A stretch of 64,000 bases of DNA from Ananas comosus (taxonomy: Eukaryota; Streptophyta; Magnoliopsida; Poales; Bromeliaceae), in the NCBI RefSeq assembly GCF_001540865.1, contig NC_033632.1:10412334-10476333 (forward strand), in the 5' to 3' direction. The position numbers and the translations under genes are program-made. The notes beneath the pieces are model-generated. The model saw only the letters and a program-made list of their open reading frames with translations. It searched no databases and was not told the origin of the DNA. Position 1 is the stretch's first letter, and every line of letters begins with the position of its first letter. Below, one piece after another: positions 57,410-64,000 of the stretch.

Positions 57410-58022
57410 TGTAACGCTCCAATAGTCCAACATCGAATGGGATACTGATTCCCATCAGTTTATATGAGGCCTATACGCTAGTAATAATAACTGGACTTAA
57501 GTATTTTGGGCCGGTGGTTTGAACCTAACGAGTTATTATTGCTAGCGGGTCGAGTCGTTACATTTAGTATCAGAGCCGAATGCCAACTGAAAGTGTGAGA
57601 GTTAAGCGCTATGCGGAACAAAGTGCTACACCAATGGATCGGGAGCCACCTCTTCAACCCGTAGGAGCCACCTTTAGAATCCACCTCTTGAACCCATAAG
57701 AGCCACCTTCTGAATCTCACATCGTTTGGTAATTCTGATTATAGTCTATCTATTGGGAGCCACCTCTCATTTGGTAATTCTGATTCTGATCTATCTGTTT
57801 GTGATCTGGTTTGAACCTGAGGAGTGGTTTGAACCCGAGGAGGACGTCAGGGTCTAAATAGGGGGAGTTTGTAACACCCCAATAGTCCCACATCGGATGA
57901 GATACTGATTCCGATCAGTTTTTATGAGGTCTATACACTTGTAATAATAACTAGGCTTAAACATTTTGGGCCGGTGGTTTGGGCCGAACAAATTATTGTT
58001 GCTAGCGGGTTGGATCGTTATG
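57410..58022 (+). mobile_element. Complete TRIM retrotransposon
   Basis: Two 153-bp direct LTRs (57410-57562 and 57870-58022) start TGTAACRCYCCAATAGTCC. Directly after LTR 1 stands TTTAGTATCAGAGCC, a tRNA-Met-type primer site; AGGGGGAGTT before LTR 2 is the polypurine tract. TTATT flanks both sides (57405-57409, 58023-58027). 613 bp, no coding capacity; it must move with another element's enzymes. Confidence 0.85.
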
Positions 58023-58159
58023 TTATTTTTATATGCAAATTTTGCACGCTACCCACAACAAAATATCGAATTTGTAGATTTAGGATTGTTAATAAAGAGG
58101 GCCATAGACCAAGCTTGCAAGGCAATGGTCTTGAACTATAAATTTGCAAATTATTTGTT

Positions 58160-58790
58160 ACTGGCTTCAAAGGGCCAATATTTTGCCTTGTAGCAGGAGG
58201 TTGGGTTGGGCTGAGTCATGTTCGATGTGGTATGAGACTGATTGGACCGAGTCACAATCGAGACCCGTGAGCGATGTATTTGTACGCTTTAAGTAAATTA
58301 GTTTTGTATTTCTAGCAACTTAAGTATTTGGATTTAATTGTTTGCACCAACGATCCAATAAATAATATTAGAGCCAGAGGTTACAGGTTTTGATTCTCGC
58401 ATGTTGCGAATTTGTACATGTGGTGGGAAGGGTAGGGGGAAAGGGGGTTGATTTTTCATTTAAATAGACCAGCATTCTACCCTATGACAAGAGGTCAGGT
58501 AGGACTGAGTCATGCTCGAAGTGGCGTGAGGCTGGTTGGCCCATTATTGGCTTAAACGGGCTAGCATCTTGCCTTGTGGCAGAAGGTAGGATTGGGCCGA
58601 GTCATGTTTGAAGTAGCATGACACTAATTTGGCCGAGTCATGTTCGAAGTGGTGTGAGGCTGATTGGACTGAGTCACAATCGAGACCTATGAGCATTGTG
58701 TTTGTACACTTTAAGTGAATTGGTTGCGTATTTCCAACAACTTGAGATTTTGTATTAATGATTAGCACCAATGATCCGACAACTTATACT
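58160..58790 (+). repeat. TRIM-like repeat unit, plus orientation
   Basis: GACTGAGTCACAATCGAGAC and the following 100 bp occur at 58236-58370 and 58673-58790. Between them lies AGAGCCAGAGGTTACAGG, like a primer site. Boundaries are not fixed. Confidence 0.45.
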
Positions 58791-59175
58791 TACATGCTTT
58801 GTAGTTATTGTTTATTTATTCTCTTTGATGAAGTGCACTTAGAGAAAATGCCCCGATAGTGCAATAGCAATTGGACAAAAATTATGTCATAGAGAGCTTT
58901 AGATCATGAAAGTGCCTACTACGTATTTGATGAAATGTCGATATTGCCGGATTACCCTTTTATGTATTCCAATTGTGGTATAATAAGTGAACTATTGGAA
59001 TACAACTTACAAGAGCTATTTTTTCTTATGAGGATTGCTCCCTACAAGTCATGATCCTTTGGATGGAGGTTTAGCCTTACAAGAATGTGATTTCGGCTCA
59101 CCCTAACTATGGAGTACTGATGTGGGTCTATGTACTATGGAGTACTGTTGTAGGTCTATGTGTGATTATTCAACA
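58791..59175. other. Spacer between opposed repeats
   Basis: Holds a 28-bp direct repeat (CTATGGAGTACTG(A/T)TG(T/A)GG) near 59107-59160. No gene. Confidence 0.35.
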
Positions 59176-59690
59176 TCCCGCTTGTCGGATCATTGGCGCT
59201 AACCATTAATCCCAAAAACTCGAGCTGTTAGAAATATATAACCAATTCACTTAAAGCGTACAGATACAACACCCACGGATCTTGATTGTGACTCGGCCCA
59301 ACCAGCCACACGCCACTTCGAACATGACTCGACCTACCCAACCTCACGCCATTTCGAACATGACTCGACCCAACATGGCCACATATTTGCAGCATGCGAG
59401 AATCGAATCCGTGACCTCTGGCTCTGAAACTACTTGTCGGATCATTGGCGCTAACCATTAATTTCAAAAGCTCGAGCTGTTAGAAATACACAATCAATTC
59501 ACTTAAAGCGTACAGATACAACGCCCGCGGGCCTCGATTGTGACTCGGCCCAACCAGCCTCACGCCACTTCGAACATGACTCGACCCACTCAGCCTCACG
59601 CCATTTTGAACATAAGTCGGCCCAACATGGCCCCCTGCCACAGGACAGGATGCTGGCCCATTTAAGCCAGCACCACTAGACAAGATGTAA
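59176..59690 (-). repeat. TRIM-like repeat unit, minus orientation
   Basis: Inverted counterpart of 58160-58790: TTGTCGGATCATTGGCGCTA at 59179 and 59432 starts each LTR-like copy, with GACCTCTGGCTCT between them. Confidence 0.5.
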
Positions 59691-60091
59691 GTTTGATTGG
59701 ACTTTGTGTTGATCAAGTTGATTGGATAATCAATACTCAACATATAATCATATAAATTGATACATGTGAAGATCATAATAGACATACTCCAATATTACAT
59801 AGGGATGATAGTAGACTTATTTTGTTATGAGCACATGTTGTTTTAGTACCCTTTATTTCATACTTCATTATTATGCCTTTATTATACGTAATGGGTAGAG
59901 CCTACTCCTTACGGCAATTATACCAATTGAGAACTAATTTATATAATTCTCGCACTCCTTTGTTGCCTTTTTTTTCAGAGTTTCTCTTATCCTCCATCGG
60001 TGATAGCGGTATGGGAGTCGCGCCATAGCTAGCTCCCCACGCTGTGTTTTGGTGTTTTTTTAATATTCCAACTCTTGTCTACATGAGTTGA
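59691..60091. other. Intergenic DNA
   Basis: 59893-60090 matches 53105-53480 loosely. No gene. Confidence 0.4.
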
Positions 60092-60517
60092 TTATTATTA
60101 GGCCTTTTTGCATAAAAAATTCACTTATTTTGGGCTTTTGCAAAATCGGGTTACATTTTTCGTTTTTGCAGATTCGGTCCGCTTTTTCAGCAAACTGACC
60201 AAAATACCCTTATTACTTTTTCTCTTTCCTCTTTCTCTCTCCTCTTCATTTCTGTCGTTCTTTTTTTTTTCTCGCCGTAAAAAAAAGAGGCGGACCGGAC
60301 AGTCGCCTTCTTCTTCACCGCCGCCTCCCTCCTCACCCTCCTCCTTCACCGTCGCCTCCCTCCTCACCCTCCTCTCCACCGCTCGCGACCCCCTCCTCCT
60401 CTCCCCCGCCGCCGCCGCCGCCGCCGAGCCCACCCCCACCGTCGTCTCCGTCGCCGTCGCCGAGCCCACGGCTATGGCGACGGCGGCGAAGGCGGAGGAG
60501 AGCGTGGGCGAGGGGAG

Positions 60518-60853
60518 GGGGTCGCGCGACTCCATGGCCACCACCACGCTCTCCTTGAACGGCACCGCCCCGCCGTCGCCGTCGTCGTCGTCGTCTTCCG
60601 CCTTCTTCGGCGCCGCGTCGCCGAGTATGGAGCCAGTGTCGGCGCCGGGGGGCTCAAAGAAGAGGCGGTCGACGTGCGCCGACGACTTGATGTCGCGTAT
60701 CACGCTCTCCGACGACTCGCCGTCATGCTACTCGTCGTCGGACGGCGTCGTCGACAGGCTGGTCATGTCCCGATCGCGCCCCTCGTCCGACGAGTTGGTG
60801 AAGCGCGACTCCGGCGTGTCCGGCCGGTACACCGAGTTGGCCGTCTTGTACAT
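60518..60853 (-). pseudogene. Captured OVATE family protein (OFP) gene fragment
   Basis: On the minus strand, in one frame: MYKTANSVY, DTPESRFTNSSDEG, a stop (TAG at 60728-60730), HDGESSESVIRDIKSS, DRLFFEPPG, then after an acidic stretch PFKESVVVAMESRDP. This follows the middle of OFP13/OFP16-type repressors in order (the variable region, the RLFFEPG box, then the start of the OVATE domain, KES...M.S.DP). The OVATE domain stops right there: the next bases are element sequence. There is one nonsense change and no N-terminus, so no OFP can be made. It lies in the left arm only. Confidence 0.7.
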
Positions 60854-60904
60854 GCAGCCCGACGACGGCGAGGCGGAGAAGAAGACGACGGTGAAGAAGA
60901 AGGC

Positions 60905-61080
60905 CTAAACTGGATGCGGAGGCCGAGGCGGAGAAGAAGACGACGGCGAAGAAGAAGAAGGGGAGGCCGAGCGGCAGGGCGCAGGAGGGGGAGGCGGAGG
61001 CGCAGCCGGCGCCGGCGCCGCGCGTGTTCTTCTCCGTCGGCGCCGCCCCTCCTCCCGCCGTCGCGCAGAAGCCGCCGACC
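60905..61080 (+). pseudogene. Second coding-like insert with AT-hook-like motif
   Basis: The plus frame reads LDAEAEAEKKTT, then KKKKGRPSGR (AT-hook-like GRP core in a basic run), then RVFFSVGAAPPPAVAQKPP. Inverted copies stand twice in the right arm (about 61380-61500 and 61560-61650). Family not recognised; low-complexity GC text is the alternative. Confidence 0.3.
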
Positions 61081-61082
61081 AG

Positions 61083-61375
61083 CGAATGGTGTAATGGCGC
61101 AAATGGTGTAATAGTGTAATGGTGCAAATGGTGTAACGGTGTAATGGTGCAAATAGTATAATGTTGTAATGGTGCAAAATTGTAATGGTGTAATAGTGCA
61201 AATGGTGTAATGCTGTAATAGTGCAAAATGGTGTAATGGTGTAATGGTGTAATGGTGCAAATGGTGTAATGGTGTAATGGTGCAAAATTGTAATGGTGTA
61301 ATGGTGTAATGGTGCAAATGGTGTAATGGTGTAATGGTGCAAAATGGTGTAATGGTGTAATGGTGTAATGGTCCC
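61083..61375. repeat. Tandem repeat of GTAATGGTG(CAAATG)
   Basis: About 290 bp of GTAATGGT and GTGCAAATG words in irregular order. Reads as LHHYTI-type repeats on minus. It forms the loop of the foldback. Confidence 0.9.
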
Positions 61376-61971
61376 CACTCCTCGCCGGCGCCGGCTGCGC
61401 CTCCGCCTCTCCCTCCTGCGCCCTGCCGCTCGGCCTCCCCTTCTTCTTCTTCGCCGTCGTCTTCTTCTCCGCCTCGGCCTCCGCATCCAACCCGACCCCG
61501 TTCGCCCCGGCCGCTGCCACTGCCGCTGCGGCGACGGGATCGGGCTGGGGGTCCGCGGCGCAGGCGCCGGCTGTGCTTCCGCCTCCCCCTCCTGCACCCT
61601 GCCGCTCGGCCTCCCCTTCTTCTTCTTCGCCGTCGTCTTCTTCTCCGCATCCAGCCCGACCCCGTTCGCCGCAGCCGTTGCCGCCGCGGCGACGGGATCG
61701 GGCTGGGGGTCCGCGGCGGCGGGGGAGAGAAGGAGGGGGTCGCGGGCGGTGGAGAGGAGGGTAAGGAGGGAGGCGACAGTGAAGAAGAAGGCGACGGTCC
61801 GCCAGCGACAGAAACGAAGAGAAGAGAGAAAGAGGAAAGAGAAAAAGTAATAAGGGTATTTTGGTCAGTTTACTGAAAAAGCGGACCGAATCTGGAAAAA
61901 CGAAAAAGATGATCTGATTTTGCAAAAACCCAAAATAAGTGAATTTTTTATGCAAAAAGGCCTTATTATTA

Positions 61972-62480
61972 TTTGTCGTTTTGTGTGTATAGAAAATTGC
62001 GGTTCTAGGCACGCTATCGTATTTGCTTCTGCTCAAGCTCCGGACATGGCATTCAGATTTGAATTCAGATTTTGGCTTTGATTGTCAGATTTATATTCAG
62101 ATTTTTTAAAATTCGCTTCGAATATGACTTGTCCACCACCATATTTACTTTGTTGATTACCCTACTTTTTGTCATTGATTTATTGGAAGAACCTATTGTT
62201 AAATAAAACATTAAATTCGCACTTCAAAATTTGAATGTTTTATTTATTTAGAGCAAATAGTGCGCTTAAATATAGGTTAGAAATAAGTTTTATACATTTT
62301 GATCTCGATTTTAATTTTATATAACACATTAATTATTGTGTACCATTACTAAATCTCAAGAGATACGACATTAATTCGGAAACATAAAAGTGCGGTGCAT
62401 GAATTATACTGTACACTCGGTCCAGGAAATAATCTCTTCCTTTCTTGGCGACCGTTATAATCTCCGGGATCTTCGGGGAA
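61972..62480. other. Intergenic DNA upstream of the last gene
   Basis: Nothing recognised. Confidence 0.4.
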
Positions 62481-62486
62481 CCTCCA

Positions 62487-62497
62487 GTGGGTCCCAC
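62487..62497. promoter_or_regulatory. TCP-type palindrome
   Basis: GTGGGTCCCAC, about 285 bp before the ATG, fits both GGNCCCAC and GTGGNCCC. Binding is inferred. Confidence 0.35.
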
Positions 62498-62645
62498 CTC
62501 CCCCCATTCACCGCATCCGTCCGTTCCCGCCCCCACATCTCCAACGGCCATCAAATCTCAACCGTCCATTTCCCCCACCTATTACTTTTTCTAATTAGTC
62601 TTATTGTAGTTATTATTACAACAATTATTACATCAATAATCTAAT

Positions 62646-62648
<3 letters not shown>

Positions 62649-62689
<41 letters not shown>
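62649..62689 (+). repeat. (CT)n tract in the probable 5' UTR
   Basis: Pure CT for about 40 bases, 90 bp before the ATG. Pyrimidine-rich 5' leaders are usual in plants. Confidence 0.8.
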
Positions 62690-62692
<3 letters not shown>

Positions 62693-62777
62693 ACCATTCA
62701 AGAGATTGAGAAAGAGAGAGAGGGGGATTTGAATAAGAATTGTTGTTGTTGTTGTTGGTGGTCGTGTGGTTGTTGTA

Positions 62778-63389
62778 ATGGAAATGGGGTCGGAGGCACC
62801 GTCGCCGACCCCAGACGACGCTGCGGCCGCGGAGGCGATGTTCGCGAAGCGCGGGTGCTGCTGCTTCTGGGTACCATGGCCGCGGGACGCTTGGGAGCGC
62901 ATTCGTCCCCCCGCAGGGTCGCCAGTAAATACCACTGTCTCAACTACTGCTTCCGCCATTACTCCTGTGGACAGGAGGGACCACGACGATCACGTTGCGG
63001 CGACAGCAGGGGGCCCCACCACCCGCCGCTGGTGGTGGGACCGCGGCGTCCGGGCCCTCCGGAAGGTGCGGGAGTGGTCGGAGGTCATCGCTGGCCCCCG
63101 CTGGAAGACCTTCCTCCGCCGCCTCGGCCGCCGCCGGCGCGGCGGCGCAAGCGCCGGAGCCGGCGGCCGGTTCGGGTACGACCCGCTGAGCTACGCACGC
63201 AACTTCGACGAGAGAAACGGGAGCGGCGGCAACGGCGGTGGAGCCGACGACTCCGACGACGACGCCTTCCGCCGCGGCTTCTCGGTGCGGTACGCGGCGC
63301 TGCCCGTGTCCACCAAGTCGTCGATGGACCTCGGCGACCTCTCCGACGGCGGCGGCGAGATCGTCCCGTGGACCCGGTTCACCGCGTAG
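62778..63389 (+). CDS. Plant-specific protein of unknown function (GPRWKTFLRR/YDPLSYARNFD family)
   Basis: 203 residues from the first ATG (GTAATGG; an in-frame ATG two codons on is equally possible), one exon, very GC-rich. Order of parts: a short acidic head; KRGCCCFWVPWP (Cys cluster) with AWERIRPPAG; a variable part; WWWDRGVRALRKVREWSEV; AGPRWKTFLRRLGRRRR; FGYDPLSYARNFDE; an acidic run (DDSDDD); FSVRYAALP; and a C-terminus ending PWTRFTA. The order of these motifs matches a conserved land-plant family that I know only as uncharacterised. No signal peptide or membrane segment. The basic segment might bind nucleic acid or serve as nuclear import signal (inference). Overlapping frames of up to 240 codons are shadows. 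Confidence 0.8.
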   Translation: MEMGSEAPSPTPDDAAAAEAMFAKRGCCCFWVPWPRDAWERIRPPAGSPVNTTVSTTASAITPVDRRDHDDHVAATAGGPTTRRWWWDRGVRALRKVREWSEVIAGPRWKTFLRRLGRRRRGGASAGAGGRFGYDPLSYARNFDERNGSGGNGGGADDSDDDAFRRGFSVRYAALPVSTKSSMDLGDLSDGGGEIVPWTRFTA

Positions 63390-63536
63390 TTCGGACCGCA
63401 GGCTTGCTGGTCTATAGACCGGGTCCAGGTGCAAGTATTTCTCTTAAATAGGGGTTGGTGCTGACAAGTTAACTGTTTTAAAAATGGGGTGGCTTATTTG
63501 TTTGATTTTTTTGAAAAGAAACCTAATTTTTGTTGG

Positions 63537-63918
63537 TAAAAATGTATACATAATCCCTCAACTTATAGATCATTTTGAATTTGCCCCTTCAATTTTTTTT
63601 TTTTTTGGGATTGAGTCCCCTCAACTTCTGATTTTCTTTATTTTAATTTTTACACTAACTAAAGTTAAAAATGTTATCAAATCCAATAATTCTACCAGCT
63701 ATGAACCACAAATTGACCTAATTTTCTTTGGTAAAAATGACTAAAATTAGTAGGTTTGGTGAAATCACTAATGAATTTGATAAACTCTCAAAACTTTTTT
63801 AACTAAAATTATTTAAATTTCAAGAAATTACAAGTTGTGGGGGTCCCAATCGAAAAACCAAAAGTTGAGGGGGCTATTTCAGAAAAGCCAATATAGTTAA
63901 GGGGTTCCATACATTTTT
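63537..63918. repeat. TIR MITE 3' of the last gene
   Basis: Left AAAAATGTATACATAATCCC and right GGGTTCCATACATTTTT are inverted, followed by CTCAACTT and its inverse. About 380 bp. It begins about 150 bp after the stop codon. Confidence 0.65.
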
Positions 63919-64000
63919 ATCTTTTTTTTTTTGTTACTTTTTTAATTTGGAGACAAAGAAAATGAGATTGTTTATTTAGAAGGAGTATAAGGTAGATGTA

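Larger units (their letters stand above)
60101..61962. mobile_element. MULE-like foldback (family F1), copy 3, with captured gene fragment
   Basis: Ends GGCCTTTTTGCATAAAAA and TTTTTTATGCAAAAAGGCC; exact 9-bp TTATTATTA (60092-60100, 61963-61971). Outer arms (to about 60420) and inner arms (60905-61080 against 61380-61500 and 61560-61650) are inverted copies, but 60518-60853 has no partner. A tandem repeat forms the centre. Frames of up to 437 codons run through the hairpin and are not genes. Confidence 0.9.

Noticed and set aside
57410..58022. Cassandra TRIM with 5S rRNA promoter
   Set aside because: The LTR start is similar in style, but no 5S A-box/C-box text is seen in the LTR.
60108..60908. 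266-codon open frame on plus
   Set aside because: It starts in the element TIR and is antisense to the OFP-like fragment; the minus strand gives the recognisable motifs.
61083..61375. Satellite or telomere-type array
   Set aside because: Short irregular words limited to the loop of one transposon; no telomere motif.
60723..62036. 437-codon open frame on minus
   Set aside because: It runs through the F1 TIR, both GC-rich arms and the central tandem repeat; the protein is low-complexity and repeats LHHYTI. It is a by-product of a hairpin without stops.
62729..63451. 240- and 164-codon frames overlapping the last gene
   Set aside because: They are Arg/Pro-rich shadow frames of a GC-rich gene; the chosen frame has family motifs.

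Overview
This is plant nuclear DNA: AT-rich, with no operons or bacterial signals and full of microsatellites, TIR elements, LTR fragments, TRIMs and tRNA-derived SINE-like repeats. The few real coding regions are GC-rich with intronless frames and plant-type start contexts (GCAATGGCT, GTAATGGAA). The repeat types suggest a monocot, possibly a commelinid such as pineapple or a palm; that is inference, not proof. Six single N characters (9918, 12137, 16233, 18664, 25595, 33948) mark assembly joins, mostly at repeats.

Four intronless genes are supported. Two are small paralogues beginning MGC(F/L)YSC on the minus strand (1244-1462 and 23212-23451), with matching TATA boxes, W-boxes and an inverted-repeat promoter block. 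One is a RING-H2 (ATL-type) E3 ligase on the plus strand (36825-37289). One is a plant-specific protein of unknown function with GPRWKTFLRR and YDPLSYARNFD motifs on the plus strand (62778-63389).

Layout. 1-5300: duplicated TIR elements, the first small gene and a PIF/Harbinger MITE. 5304-13500: a decayed minus-strand Ty1/copia element, broken by a MULE-like element inside reverse transcriptase and a gypsy-type solo LTR in the protease/integrase region. 13550-23200: an inverted repeat, MITEs, a hAT-like element and a hairpin. 23212-36800: the second small gene, MULE foldbacks, a hAT-like element nested in a MITE, LTR and gag remnants, a SINE and a degenerate TRIM. 36825: the RING gene. 37560-48100: MULE/hAT-type elements, including two different hAT-like elements joined at one 8-bp target. 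48105-52156: an LTR pair without recognised coding sequence, one LTR holding a 190-bp insertion. 54095-61962: two large MULE foldbacks around an intact TRIM. 62778: the last gene.

The most interesting unit is a non-autonomous Mutator-like foldback family (three copies with exact 9-bp target duplications: 25304-25915, 54095-56326, 60101-61962). Its GC-rich arms look like acquired sequence, and the last copy carries, in one arm only, a 336-bp stretch that I read as a fragment of an OVATE family protein gene, broken by one stop codon. The genes do not form a pathway; they are isolated islands in transposon-rich DNA.
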